A stretch of DNA of 64,000 nucleotides from Oryzias latipes (GCF_002234675.1 NC_019859.2:17454311-17518310), one strand, 5' to 3'. Counted from the first letter of the stretch, positions 33,311 through 46,195 are shown. The notes: generated from the sequence alone by a model not told the origin. Numbers and translations: made by a program.

Positions 33311-34570
33311 TATATGATATGGCTGTTGTGTATTGTTATGCCATTGGTTAAACATAATTCTGTTAAAGAACTACAGGGTCGCATTGTTATGACGTCACAG
33401 TGGTGCGGGGGGCAGCAGGAAGGAGATGCTAAATGTGTTGACAGGGTGCACAAAAGCAGCAGAAAGTTTAAAACCAAATCACATCCAGACGTCAAACAGA
33501 GCAAATCGTGGAGGCCTCAACACAGTAAACCAAATGCACAGTGTCATAAGTGCGGCAGCTCGTCACCCCATCCAAAACGTGAGTGTCCAGCTAATGAAAC
33601 AGTATGTCATGCATGTGGAAAAAAGGGACATTACATGAGAGTGTGTAAAAATAGGAAGACTTTGAGTGAAGTGGAGGAAGATGTCAATGCCTTATTCCTT
33701 GGCAGTGTTACCAGCAATGGAGAGTCGTGGATGGTAAACATAATCATAAACAACAAAAGTGTGTCATTCAAAATAGACACAGGAGCTGATGTCACAGTAT
33801 TGCCACTTCAGGTGTTCAAAGAAATCTTCAGAGACAGTTGCCCACCCACTCTTCAAAAACCAACCAAGCCTCTGTTTGGACCTGGAAGAAAGCCTTTGGA
33901 AGTCCTGGGGTTCACAGAGATGAGACTAAGGAAATGAGCTAAAGAAGCAAGAGAGGATGTGTACATCCTGAAACACCTGCACACAGCATTGCTGGGGAGA
34001 CCTGCTATTCACAAGTTGGAGTTAGTTACTCGAATAGACACTCTCAGCATCGAAACACTAAAAGTCAGCTACCCAAAGCTGTGCAGCGGTCTTGGTGAAG
34101 TGAAGCAGCCATACAACATCAAGTTAAGACCAGATGCTCAGCCCTTCTCATTAAAGACACCTCGGAGAGTTCCATTGCCGCTCATGGACAAAGTGAAGCA
34201 GGAACTGTCCCGCATGGAAGACTTAGGTGTGATAACCAAAATAGAGGAGCCAACAGACTGGTGTTGTGGCATGGTGGTGGTACCCAAAAAGAAAACAGAC
34301 AAGGTGCGTATTTGTGTTGATCTCACACACTTCAACCTTTCTGTGTGTCGAGAAAAATACATCCTGCCATCAGTGGAAGAGACACTAGGCAAATTGGCTG
34401 GAGCCAGGATTTTCAGCAAATTGGATGCTAATATGGGATTTTGGCAAATTCCCCTTACAGAAGAGTCAGCCAAATACACCACCATTATTACACCTTTTGG
34501 CCGTTACTATTTTAGGCAGCTACCTTTTGGCATTGCTTCTGCTCCTGAACATTTCCAGAACAGAATATGA
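33308..34570 (+). mobile_element. Ty3/gypsy retroelement fossil, copy 1 (zinc knuckle, protease, RT part)
   Basis: Parts in order: two CCHC-type knuckles (CHKCGSSSPHPKREC and CHACGKKGHYMRVC), an aspartic protease with DTGADVTVLP, and the first part of a reverse transcriptase with MVVVPKKK, KLDANMGFWQI and YYFRQLPFGI. RNase H and integrase are absent. No LTR pair flanks it. It is broken, with a few lesions, and is copied in the tandem duplication. Confidence 0.85.
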
Positions 34571-35066
34571 AATGTTTTTTTTTTTTGCATGTTTGATTTT
34601 GTTTTATTCTTTAAAACATCCAAACTGTTTGGTGTTGGCTGTAATGGATACTAACACTTGGCATCATTTGACTGCTATAACGATGATTTCAAAACATTTG
34701 TTTACATTTATTATTTATAGGTGTGTTTATTATTTTTTGTTTGTTTGTTTGGCCTTCAGATGCTTATTAAGGCTAATTTCTTTCAAATATTTCCTTTTTC
34801 TGCTTGTTTTAGGGTTAGTTGTTAGTTGTTTTGTGCTTGAGCGCTTTAAAAAACCGTGGAGTTCATTTTGGGGTGTTCTGTGGTTGTGATTCGGTTGAGG
34901 TTTAGATGAACTCTGAACCCGATCGATTTTAACCCTTCTAACTTCCACTCCTGTGTTTAGTTCTTTGGGTCTGAAGTCTCTTTGTGTGAGCTGTCTAACA
35001 TGCTTTTGATGCCTCTGCTCGCGTGTCAGAAGCTCCTCGTCAGACTCACTCTTTGGTTTTCTGCAG

Positions 35067-36174
35067 GGCAGCAAAGTCCAGACCAGGGTGGGCCTCCTCA
35101 TGCTGCTGTGCACATGGATCAGCAACTGTCCCATTGCTGTCACGCACTTCCTGCATAACCAGGATAACGTTCCCTTTGTATCCTTCATCACAACCTTTTT
35201 ACCTTCTCCCCCCTTTGACCTCTGAGTCTACATTTCTGCTTAAATGCATCTTCACATCAAATCCGACCTCTGAGTGTAAAGAGCACCCATGTGTTTATTG
35301 CTGGGGAGGGAGCCCCTGTCCTCCACTGGCTTCTCTGCATGAGCCTTGACTCTGAGTCCTGCAGCTGACGGCTCAGATCTCTGAGAACCTGGGAGAAGAC
35401 GAGAGGCTGGTGCAGGGCCTTTGTGCGCTGCTGCTCGGCATCTGTATCTATCATAACGATAACTCACTGGAAAACTACACCAAGTACGTGTCTTTGAGTC
35501 ACTTTAACATTCTGTTAGACTCGATGTTTGAATGAAAACACAGATTTTCTTCCCGTCGTCTTCAGGGAGAAGCTAAAGCAGCTGATTGAGAAGCGCATCG
35601 GAAAGGAGAACTTTGTGGAGAAGCTGGGCTTCATCACCAAACATGAACTGTATTCGCGGGCGGCCCTAAAGCCGCAGCCCGTCTTCCCGTCGCCGGAACA
35701 GATGCTGTTCGACCACGAGTTCACCAAGCTGGTCAAAGACCTGGAAGGTCAGGGAGGCCGCCGTCCTCATGTGCAAGTGATGGTTTGAGTCCCAGTTGAC
35801 GTAACGCTGCTCATCACAGGGGTGATCACCAAAGCGGTTCACAAGTCCAGCGAGGAGGACAAAAAGGAGGAAGAGGTGAAGAAGACGTTGGAGCAGCACG
35901 ACAACATCGTAACTCGATACAAGGAGCTGATCAGAGAACAGGTTTGTCCAAATTTGGCCTCTAAAAATGTTGCCCATTAGTCGTGGATTTGCTGTAGTCT
36001 CCAGATAACATCAGAGTTTGGACTGTGTGACTCAGGATGCTCAGATCCAGGAGCTGAAGGAGCAGGTAGCAGCTCTGTCCTCCCAGCACGAGCAGATGCA
36101 GGCCACTGTCGCACAGCAGCTATCCCAGATCCAGCAGCACAAAGACCAGTACAACATCCTGAAGCTGAAACTAG
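35067..36174 (+). CDS. uso1: uso1 (p115 vesicle tether) exons, duplication copy 1
   Basis: p115 tethers COPI/COPII vesicles at the Golgi. Five exons: 35067-35177, 35365-35483, 35566-35747, 35820-35941, 36036-36174 (673 nt, phases consistent). They encode the end of the globular armadillo-like head (VGLLMLLCTWISNCP, then LCALLLGICIYHNDNSLENY, KRIGKENFVEKLGFITKHEL and FDHEFTKLVKDLEG). The start of the coiled coil follows (EEVKKTLEQHDN, then EQVAALSSQHEQM, QIQQHKDQYNILKLKLG). The exon that should precede GSKVQTRVG is not upstream, where transposon debris lies instead. The last exon here ends in phase 1, while the first exon of copy 2 starts in phase 0, so splicing both copies together would shift the frame. 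Confidence 0.9.
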
Positions 36175-37855
36175 GTCAGTCCTCGTCCAACACGCAAAAG
36201 CTCACTCTGACACTTTTACAGTTTCTATAACCTTTTTGTTGGTTTAGAAATGATGGAGACATTCATGTCTGATCATTTTTGCTCTAAAGAGCAGCTTATG
36301 TTATTAAAGGAAATTCATTTTCTTGTCTCTTATCTGCCTTTGAGGGAAAAGCTTCCACTGTAGCTGAAGACTGGATTTGTAGGGTTTTTATTTACACTTT
36401 GAAAGGTTTGAGTCACACGTCCCACAGAAAAAGTCACTTTTCCCTGAGCTTTTTCAGATTTTTAGTTTTTGATGATGGCTTTTGGTATGAAACGTTGCTG
36501 ATTATTGTAGTCCTTTTTTCCTGTTTTCCAGAAATGTAAAAGAAAGTCACTTCTTGGTTTTCAAAGCTTAACTTTGTTCCGTCTGTTGTGTTGCAGCAGA
36601 AGCTTTTTATTGCAGTTAAGACCACAAACATGAATAACAACACAATTTGCCATCAACTCCTGTGACCAATCACTGCTTCCTGGCCCTTCTAGGCATTCTG
36701 GGTAGTGTAGTCATATCACATTACATGATATTTGTTACTGTGCCTGATTGCTACACCCAAACACAATGAGTTTATATCGCCAGAGGAGACCACGTGGCTC
36801 CTCATGGGAGGAGAGCACCGTCATCTTGGTAGGTCAAGTTACTGCTGCAGTGCATGCATGGGAACATTGCTCCACCACCTTCAGCCAGGCTTCCCAAGTG
36901 GGCGTTTCTCCTCTAGCTCAGTGTTTTTCATCCTTTTTTGAGCCAAGGCACACTTTATCCTTGACAAAAATCCATGACACACCAGCATCCAAAATTTAAA
37001 AAAGGGAAACTCTATGGTCTGTATTGATCTAATGTCCCTCCACAATCTCACTTGCATTTTTGTGATAATTGTGGCAGAAAAAACTGGAAGTTTCAGCTGT
37101 TTTTTTCTAAAAGATGTAATAAAAGTTAAGTTGGTTTTCAGTAATGATTTTCAACTAAATTATTTGAAATTTTACCCTCTTCCCCGTTCGAACGGTAAAA
37201 AACAGGGTTCGAACAGGGAAGTGAAACCTGAAGGAAGATCCGCCTTCCACGGTCAGAAAGGTCATTTCAGTTCATGTTCAACTGCTGTTAGGTAGACGGA
37301 GGTGACAGTGCGTATGTCCACAGAATCAGCATGCCTAAGGCAGACATGAGGTTCCCCCCAGCCCCCCATCTCCTTACGCTCTTTGGATTTGTTGTCATCA
37401 TCAATGAAGGGAAAAGAGAATTGGATAAGTCGAATGCTGCGTGTCGACATTGTTACACAAAGATAGCGAATGCCACATTAATTTTTTTTCAGGCCAGTGT
37501 TAAGTTTTTGGTTTCTGGCAGCTAATAGGTTTTCTTATTTTATGAAGCAGATCACCTGAATAAGTCAGTTTTATTTATTTTTATATAAAACCAATAAATG
37601 CATTTTGCAAGTAATTTTTTACTGCCTTTTTTGTACTGAAAAAAAAAACAAAAATAGATAGAAAAAAACTTTATTAATCTCCCAAGGGAGAAATTCAGGC
37701 GTCTGACAGCAAAACACAGACAATAAATAACAATAAAATAATAGTTCATAAATAGTAGTTCATATCAGATTTGTTAAACAGCCGTACCGAACTAATTACA
37801 CCCAAATTTGTATACATACATACATACATACATACATACATACATACATACAATC

Positions 37856-40830
37856 TATATTAACAGGCTATCATTCTAACGGCAGAAAGATGATAAATTT
37901 GTTATTCTGGGAAATGTATATAACTCTGCAGCACAAAACAAAATCACATTTTCAGACTTTACAAGCTCTGTTAAGGAACTTAACCAAAGATATCCTAACA
38001 GTAATCTCATCATTGGAGGTGATTTCAATATGGTGGAAGATGAATACCTTGACAGATTTCCTTCAGCATTTCAAAACCATCATTATAATCCTCTTCTTCA
38101 TTTATGTAGAGATTTCAATGTTTCTGATGTCTGGCGCCGTGATAATCCTGATGTTCAAGCGTTCCCCTGGTTTAAACCAGACGGATCTGCTAAATCTAGG
38201 TTGTATATGGTTGACATGAAAATCAACAGAATTTACATCAATAGCTAAAACTTCAGCTGCACCATTAACAGACCATTCTATGATCAAGCTCATTATTCAA
38301 TCTCGCAATAATCCTAAAAGCAAAGGTTACTGGAAGTTCAACGCTAGTCTATTAGAGGAGGAATTTTATTCTCAGGCGATTATAAATGAAATCCAAAGGA
38401 TAACTAACGACTGACAGTTCACCACTCAGAGGGAGAAATGGGAATTTTTCAAATTCAAAGCAAGACAGATTTCAAAAACTCATAGAAAAGATTGAGCAGA
38501 GATGGTAAACAAAAAGAAATGGAAATGATCAGAGATATGAACTCTATTTGTTGTAAATCTCTATTGAGTGAATGTGAGAAACAGAGAGTTGCATTCCTGC
38601 AAACCTCTCTGGATAATATGAACATCTCTAAAGCCAAAGGAGCTTTTATTAGATCCATAACTAAATGGGTTGAAGAGGGAGAGAAAAGTTCAGCTTACTT
38701 TTGTAGACTGGAAAAAAGGCGACAAGAGAAAAATGCTGTTATCAGATTGCTAATTAATGGCAGAGAAAGTACAAATATGGAAAACATGAAGAGAGATATT
38801 TTCCAGTTTTACAGTGGGTTGTACTCTTCTTCTTATTCATTTCAGGATGCTGATCGCTTTTTCAACCACATCAAGGGTTTGGCTCCTAAAGTGGATGAAA
38901 ATTTTAAACAAGTGTGTGAAGCAGAAATCACTATGGAAGAAGCAGAAAAAGCCATGAGAAGTTTAGCTGTAGATAAATCTCCAGGATCTGATGGGCTTAT
39001 CATGAACCTTTACAGACATTTTTGGGAACACTTGAAAGAGCAGTTTTTGTTGGTCATAAGTTGAGTTGAACATCCTTCCAACTACCATGAAGCAGGGTGT
39101 CAGTACCCTGATTCCTAAACCTGGGAAAGACGCCAGACTAATTGATCATTTGAGATCAATATCCCTCCTCAACAGTGATTATAAAATTCTAACCAACATT
39201 TATGCATCTAGATTAAAAACAGGACTGAATCAGATCATCTCAGACACACAATCAGGGTTTTTAAAAGGACGTTCAATTCACAATAATAGTTCTTGATTTG
39301 ATTGACTATATCAATAAATTGAAGATGATGGCTTCATTTTATTTTTAAATTTCTTTAAAGCCTTTGACACGGTTGAAAATGTTATCAATACTTATAAAAA
39401 AGCTCTGGTTTCTGTACACTCAATGTCCCGGGAGAACAGTTAGCCATCACTCAGCTGGCAGACGACACGGCCACATTCAAGAAAGACAGTCATCAAATAC
39501 CAGAGATCATTCAGACTGTGGATTTCTTCTCTAAAGCATCTGGTTAAAACTAAATCTCAGCAAATATGAATTGTTGCCAGTTCACTATTCTGATCAGTCA
39601 GTTCTTCATAACACAGCTGTTAGGACTGTTGTGAAATATCTTGGTGTTCATATTACCAAAGATAGTCAAATAATGGAGGAAATGAACTTATGGAAAACTT
39701 TAGAGGAATGTAATGTCAATTTAAACATGTGGTCACATTTCTTTTTTGGGCAGAGTGTTTCTCACTAAATTAGAATGTTTATCCAGATTCATTTATCCAG
39801 CATATTCACTCCCAATTCCTAAATCTGCAAAGAAAGCAATAAACCAGGCCAAGTTCAACTTAATCTGGAAAAATAAAAATTATTACAAAAAAAAGGAACT
39901 ATAATTCAGGATTACAGTGAAGGTGGATTTAAAGCCATAGACTTTGAAAGTTTGGATGGTATGATTAAGATAAATTGGCTTAGGTCTTTTCTGCAAAATG
40001 GAAGAAATATTTGTTTTCATATTCCTTCAAACATTTTCTCTCATCTAGGGGCCACTGAGTTCCATCTAAAATGTGAAAAAACTTCCTATTAAACTTTCTA
40101 CTTCTCATCAGCAAGTGTTACTGTACGGCAAACTCACATACAAACATAACTTTAGTCCACATAAAACTCCCACATGAATGATAATGGAAACATTATCATT
40201 CTCTTTCCAGTATCTTAAAAATAAATGATAGAAAACAATAGAACAACGTGATCAAAGCAATCCTTCAGACTTTGATCAAAATGTCCTCCAGTCTGGTTCA
40301 AAATGTTCAAGTTCTGCTTTTATCTCTGCTGTTCGATGGTCGACCGCTTAATTCAAAACTTCGAAGCTCATTTATACGATCTTTGTTTGTTAGATAATTG
40401 TTTCCAACATCTTACAAAAATCTTTCAATATCACGGCGTTACACAAGAGAGGAAATAAGCAAGTAAAGATCTCAGTTTATTAAATATCCAATTTTCCCAA
40501 AATACAAAGAAATCCATTTTAAAATAATGAATGCAGTCTATCCATGCAAGGAACTGCTACACATACGTTTTGGTTTTCCTGAAAATAACTGTTCTTTCTG
40601 TGACATAAATAATAAAACACTTGATAATATGTTTTTTGAATGTATGCATTTTTACAGTTTTTGGGAGGATTTCTTTTTTTGGTGCTCCTCAAAGTTTCCC
40701 TTTGTCAAAGAGATCATGTATTTTTTTGTCTTTCAAGTATGTGTATACAGCTGGCAATGACATGAAGAAGACTGCAGTGTCAATATAAACTACATCTCTA
40801 TCCTTCCACTAATGAAATAAAGAAAGAAAA
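37856..40830 (+). mobile_element. L1-group LINE, 5'-truncated (duplication copy 2)
   Basis: Same LINE as in copy 1, with the same RT palm deletion. It has further small changes, for example a 90 bp loss near 40,175 and an altered stretch near 39,740 (cacatttcttttttgggc). It is broken at several points. Confidence 0.85.
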
Positions 40831-40917
40831 AAAGACTACATACAAACATTATGTTGTTAACCAGCATAGATGAAGTGGGATTGCCACCAGTTTCTGGTTG
40901 ATCTATAATCAGGCTTT

Positions 40918-41241
40918 TCAATTTAAAATATCACCAGGCTGCAAGGTTTGTTGGTTCTCTTTTCCTTCAAGGCTTTGAAATTCTGCGGCGACTGATGAGA
41001 AGTCAACACTACATGTTCCTGTTGAACCTTCACACTTGCAGAGCTTTTTTGAGGGAGGCTTAGCACCTTGAAGCTCTCCACTCTTTAGTAAAAGTGTGAA
41101 ACCTTTGGGTGAAGTCAAGACATGTTTGTCAAAACATACAACTTCAGCCAATCCCCACCACCAATTTATACACAGAGATTTCTTATCTAACACAAGTTTA
41201 TTATCTATGAATTGAGGGTTTTTTAACCCCGAAGGCAGCAC
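40918..41241 (-). CDS. Unrecognised 107 aa frame, possible DNA-transposon remnant
   Basis: An open antisense frame starting MLPSGLKNPQF, with INWWWGLAEVVCFDKH, SPKGFTLLLKSGEL, CKCEGSTGTC and an end QTLQPGDILN. The mixed hydrophobic and Cys content looks like a real protein fragment rather than chance. No promoter or splice context is visible. The copy-1 counterpart is not fully open, so this is probably a relic. Function unknown. Confidence 0.35.
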   Translation of the reverse strand: MLPSGLKNPQFIDNKLVLDKKSLCINWWWGLAEVVCFDKHVLTSPKGFTLLLKSGELQGAKPPSKKLCKCEGSTGTCSVDFSSVAAEFQSLEGKENQQTLQPGDILN

Positions 41242-41573
41242 ACCTTCAGGAAGCCTTTATTTGCAATACCTCTTTGTGCCACGAGAGGTCCCTCTACACC
41301 AACTACTCAACCTGTTTACAGAATGAAAGGATGTAAGAGCTCCAACATTTTTTCCCCAAAAGTTTTCTTTATTCAGAATCCTTTTTGGGTTTCCCATTTT
41401 ATTGCAGCAATAATCAAATCCAGCCATGGGGTTCCTTTGAATAAAACTCCTCTTCTAATCTTGAGAAAAGTGTTCAAAAGAACACCCAGACAGACAGAAT
41501 TCATTCATTCATTTTTCTTAACCGTTTTTTTCCCTCACAGGGTCACGGGTCTGCCGGAGCCCATCCCGGCCAC

Positions 41574-42836
41574 TTGTATATGATATGGCTTTTGTGTATT
41601 GTTATGCCATTGGTTAAACATAATTCTGTTAAAGAACTACAGGGTCGCATTGTTATGACGTCACAGCGGTGCGGGGGGCAGCAGGAAGGAGATGCTAAAT
41701 GTGTTGACAGGGTGCACAAAAGCAGCAGAAAATTTAAAACCAAATCACATCCAGACGTCAAACAGAGCAAATCGTGGAGGCCTCAACACAGTAAACCAAA
41801 TGCACAGTGTCATAAGTGCGGCAGCTCATCACCCCATCCAAAACGTGAGTGTCCAGCTAATGAAACAGTATGTCATGCATGTGGAAAAAAGGGACATTAC
41901 ATGAGAGTGTGTAAAAATAGGAAGACTTTGAGTGAAGTGGAGGAAGATGTCAATGCCTTATTCCTTGGCAGTGTTACCAGCAATGGAGAGTCGTGGATGG
42001 TAAACATAATCATAAACAACAAAAGCGTGTCATTCAAAATAGACACAGGAGCTGATGTCACAGTATTGCCACTTCAGGTGTTCAAAGAAATCTTCAGAGA
42101 CAGTTGCCCACCCACTCTTCAAAAACCAACCAAGCCTCTGTTTGGACCTGGAAGAAAGCCGTTGGAAGTCCTCGGGTTCACAGAGATGAGACTAAGGAAA
42201 TGAGCTAAAGAAGCAAGAGAGGATGTGTACATCCTGAAACACCTGCACACAGCATTGCTGGGGAGACCTGCTATTCACAAGTTGGAGTTAGTTACTCGAA
42301 TAGACACTCTCAGCATCGAAACACTAAAAGTCAGCTATCCCAAAGCTGTGCAGCGGTCTTGGTGAAGTGAAGCAGCCATACAACATCAAGTTAAGACCAG
42401 ATGCTCAGCCCTTCTCATTAAAGACACCTCAGAGAGTTCCATTGCCGCTCATGGACAAAGTGAAGCAGGAACTGTCCCGCATGGAAGACTTAGGTGTGAT
42501 AACCAAAATAGAGGAGCCAACAGACTGGTGTTCTGGCATGGTGGTGGTACCCAAAAAGAAAACAGACAAGGTGCGTATTTGTGTTGATCTCACACACCTC
42601 AACCTTTCTGTGTGTCGAGAAAAATACATCCTGCCATCAGTGGAAAGACACTAGGCAAATTGGCTGGAGCCAAAGTTTTCAGCAAATTGGATGCTAATAT
42701 GGGATTTTGGCAAATTCCCCTTACAGAAGAGTCAGCCAAATACACCACCTCTATTACACCTTTTGGCCGTTACTATTTTAGGCAGCTACCTTTTGGTATT
42801 GCTTCTGCTCCTGAACATTTCCAGAACAGAATATGA
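41574..42836 (+). mobile_element. Ty3/gypsy retroelement fossil, copy 2
   Basis: Same knuckle, protease and partial RT as in copy 1, duplicated with the block. It is broken, with a small number of lesions beyond those shared with copy 1. Confidence 0.85.
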
Positions 42837-43333
42837 AATGGTTTTTTTTTTTTGCATGTTTGGTTTTGTTTTATTCTTTAAAACATCCAAACTGTTTGGT
42901 GTTGGCTGTAATGGATACTAACACTTGGCATCATTTGACTGCCATAACGATGATTTCAAAACATTTGTTTACATTTATTATTTATAGGTGTGTTTATTAT
43001 TTTTTGTTTGTTTGTTTGGCCTTCAGATGCTTATTAAGGCTAATTTCTTTCAAATATTTCCTTTTTCTGCTTGTTTTAGGGTTAGTTGTTAGTTGTTTTG
43101 TGCTTGAGCGCTTTAAAAAACCAAGGAGTTCATTTTGGGGTGTTCTGTGGTTGTGATTCGGTTGAGGTTTAGATGAACTCTGAACCCGATCGATTTTAAC
43201 CCTTCTAACTTCCACTCCTGTGTTTAGTTCTTTGGGTCTGAAGTCTCTTTGTGTGAGCTGTCTAACATGCTTTTGATGCCTCTGCTCGCGTGTCAGAAGC
43301 TCCTCGTCAGACTCACTGTTTGGTTTTCTGCAG

Positions 43334-44440
43334 GGCAGCAAAGTCCAGACCAGGGTGGGCCTCCTCATGCTGCTGTGCACATGGATCAGCAACTGTCCCA
43401 TTGCTGTCACGCACTTCCTGCACAACCAGGATAACGTTCCCTTTGTATCCTTCATCAAGACCTTTTTACCTTCTCCCCCCTTTGACCTCTGAGTCTACAT
43501 TTCTGCTTAAATGCATCTTCACATCAAATCCGACCTCTGAGCGTAAAGAGGACCCATGTGTTTATTGCTGGGGAGGGAGCCCCTGTCCTCCACTGGCTTC
43601 TCTGCATGAGCCTTGACTCTGAGTCCTGCAGCTGACGGCTCAGATCTCTGAGAACCTGGGAGAAGACGAGAGGCTGGTGCAGGGCCTTTGTGCGCTGCTG
43701 CTCGGCATCTGTATCTATCATAACGATAACTCACTGGAAAACTACACCAAGTACGTGTCTTTGAGTCACTTTAACATTCTGTTAGACTCGATGTTTGAAT
43801 GAAAACACAGATTTTCTTCCCGTCGTCTTCAGGGAGAAGCTAAAGCAGCTGATTGAGAAGCGCATCGGAAAGGAGAACTTTGTGGAGAAGCTGGGCTTCA
43901 TCACCAAACATGAACTGTATTCGCGGGCGGCCCTAAAGCCGCAGCCCGTCTTCCCGTCGCCGGAACAGATGCTGTTCGACCACGAGTTCACCAAGCTGGT
44001 CAAAGAACTGGAAGGTAAGGGAGGCCGCCGTCCTCATGTGCAAGTGATGGTTTGAGTCCCAGTTGACGTAACGCTGCTCATCACAGGGGTGATCACCAAA
44101 GCGGTTCACAAGTCCAGCGAGGAGGACAAAAAGGAGGAAGAGGTGAAGAAGACGTTGGAGCAGCACGACAACATCGTAACTCGATACAAGGAGCTGATCA
44201 GAGAACAGGTTTGTCGAATTTGGCTTCTAAAAATGTTGCCCATTAGTCGTGGATTTGCTGTAGTCTCCAGATAACATCAGAGTTTGGACTGTGTGACTCA
44301 GGATGCTCAGATCCAGGAGCTGAAGGAGCAGGTAGCAGCTCTGTCCTCCCAGCACGAGCAGATGCAGGCCACTGTCGCACAGCAGCTATCCCAGATCCAG
44401 CAGCACAAAGACCAGTACAACATCCTGAAGCTGAAACTAG
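43334..44440 (+). CDS. uso1: uso1 (p115) exons, duplication copy 2
   Basis: Exons 43334-43444, 43632-43750, 43833-44014, 44087-44208, 44302-44440, with the same lengths and phases as copy 1. The few differences include VKELEG in place of VKDLEG and a better donor (gtaagg in place of gtcagg) after exon 3. VKELEG also is the form I recall from mammalian p115. This copy lies next to the following uso1 exon at 45,704 and joins it in the correct phase (G|GTAAGGAG), so it is the one that continues the gene. Confidence 0.9.
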
Positions 44441-45109
44441 GTCAGTCCTCGTCCAACACGCAAAAGCTCACTCTGACACTTTTACAGTTTCTATAACCTT
44501 TTTGTTGGTTTATAAATGATGGAGACATTCATGTCTGATCCTTTTTGCGCTAAAGAGCAGCTTATGTTATTAAAGGAAATTCATTTTCTTGTCTCTTATC
44601 TGCCTTTGAGGGAAAAGCTTCCACTGTAGCTGAAGACTGGATTTGTAGGGTTTTTATTTACACTTTGAAAGGTTTGAGTCACACGTCCCACAGAAAAAGT
44701 CACTTTTCCCTGAGCTTTTTCAGATTTTTAGTTTTTGATGATGGTTTTTGGTATGAAACGTTGCTGATTACTGTAGTCTATTTTATTTTTCCTGTTTTCC
44801 AGAAATGTAAAAGAAAGTCACTTCTTGGTTTTCAAAGCTTAACTTTGTTCCGTCTGTCGTGTTGCAGCAGAAGCTTTTTATTGCAGTTAAGACACAAACA
44901 TGAATAACAACACAATTTGCCATCAACTCCTGTGACCAATCACCTGCTTCCTGGCCCTTCTAGGCATTCTGGGTAGTGTAGTCATATCACATTACATGAT
45001 ATTTGTTACTGTGCCTGATTGGGAAAAAAAACAGCCAGTAATCTTAAAATATTTTCTTGATTTCCTTTGATGGTAAATAATATTTTCAGTCTGTAAATTC
45101 TCCCAATTG

Positions 45110-45395
45110 CCTTAATGGTGGTGTAGTGGTTAGCACTCTCGCCTCACAGGAGAAGGTTTGAATCCTGGCCGGGTTCTTTCTGTGTGGAGTTGGCATGTTC
45201 TCCCATGCATGTGAGGGTTTTGTGGCTTCCTCCCACAGTCCAAAAAGCGTCTTCATAGGTTCACTGATGACTCTAAAATGTCCCCAGGTGTGCTTGTGTG
45301 AGTTTGTGTACCTGCAACAGACCGGCGACATGTTCAGGGTTTTAACCGCGCCTTTGGCTTGTGACCCAAAAAAAGGTTTAGCAGCTTCTGATGAT
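45110..45395 (+). mobile_element. tRNA-derived SINE
   Basis: An A-box-like tggtgtagtggttagcac and a B-box-like ggtttgaatcc are spaced as in a tRNA gene. They are followed by the fish SINE body (gttggcatgttctcccatgc, cttcctcccacagtccaaaa). It sits in the uso1 intron just beyond the duplication breakpoint. Confidence 0.85.
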
Positions 45396-45703
45396 GGAAG
45401 AAAATTCTCCAAATTAAAGTCTTGTTTAGCCTTTTAGAGTTCAATGAGACAATTTTGAGCAGACATTTTGATTTGAGAGATAAATCTTCATGTCTGCGAA
45501 CCACAGCAGGTCTATAGTGCTGAATCAGCAGCTTCTATCTGACTCTCCTGTTTGTTTAAACAGAAACGGTGTTCCCGTCAGCCCTCTATAGAAATGAGAC
45601 TCGTTTTACCTCAGAATTTAATCGATGCTTTAAGAACAGGTGTGTGGTATGTCTGAAGGGTTGGAGTGTTTTGGTATGTAATCATGTGTATTGTCATCTT
45701 CAG

Positions 45704-46195
45704 GTAAGGAGAGTCCAAGTCAGGGGGACGGCTCCCAGCAGAACGGACTGCAGACCGAGGAGCTCTCTCAGCTCAGAGAGGAGCTGGACGAGCTCCACAA
45801 GCAGCACGCAGTCCTGCAGACGCAACTCGCCGAGCGAGACGCACTAATCACCACCCTGGTTAGTAGATCAAGAAGATTGAGTGAGTGTGTGAGTGAGTGA
45901 GTGAGTGTTTGTATGTGTGCTGGGATGAGGAGGATTCTAAAAACGTCATGAAATAAACCAGTAAATAAAATAATTTCTGCTGATTTGAAAAGTGACATTT
46001 TTGTTCAGATCTGAAGAAAAACCATTGCATCCGTTTTTGTCACCAGCTGTAATCTACTTCAATTTGAAGGTTTAAATGTCTTGAAATGTGATTCCTGGTA
46101 TTTAATGTTTATTTATTTCATTGTAACTGTAGCAGTCGAGCTCCCAGACGACAGAGAGCCCGGCAGGAGGATCAGACAACACAGAGCTGCTGCAG
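45704..46195 (+). CDS. uso1: uso1 (p115) coiled-coil exons after the duplication
   Basis: Two exons, 45704-45858 and about 46133-46195. They continue the p115 coiled coil: EELSQLREELDELHKQHAVL, then LAERDALITTL, then QSSSQTTESPAGGSDNTELLQ-type residues. Phase 1 at entry matches exon 5 of the duplicated block, and phase 0 leaves exon 2. The intron between them contains a (GAGT)n run. The first exon starts with GTAAGG directly after cag, so the exon start itself looks like a donor. Confidence 0.85.

Larger units (their letters stand above)
28389..36750. repeat. 8.36 kb direct tandem duplication, copy 1
   Basis: It begins ctacacccaaacac and ends tgcctgattg, where the second copy starts at once. 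The copies align through a hAT-like MITE, LTR relic, LINE, unknown frame, Ty3/gypsy fossil and five uso1 exons. Identity is very high, with scattered substitutions and small indels. This copy is about 90 bp longer, chiefly because of a piece of the LINE near 31,830-31,920. Confidence 0.95.
36751..45021. repeat. 8.27 kb direct tandem duplication, copy 2
   Basis: Second copy of the block at 28,389. It starts directly at ctacacccaaac with no spacer and ends at gcctgattg before ggaaaaaaaacagcc. The sharp head-to-tail join without extra bases suggests unequal exchange or end joining rather than retrotransposition. Confidence 0.95.

Noticed and set aside
34730-35191. 153-codon antisense frame over uso1 exon 1 (also 42,997-43,458)
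   Set aside because: It lies opposite a real uso1 exon and intron, has no recognisable domain, and is explained as a shadow.
45110-45200. tRNA gene
   Set aside because: The A and B boxes belong to the head of a SINE. The cloverleaf is degenerate and followed by a SINE body.
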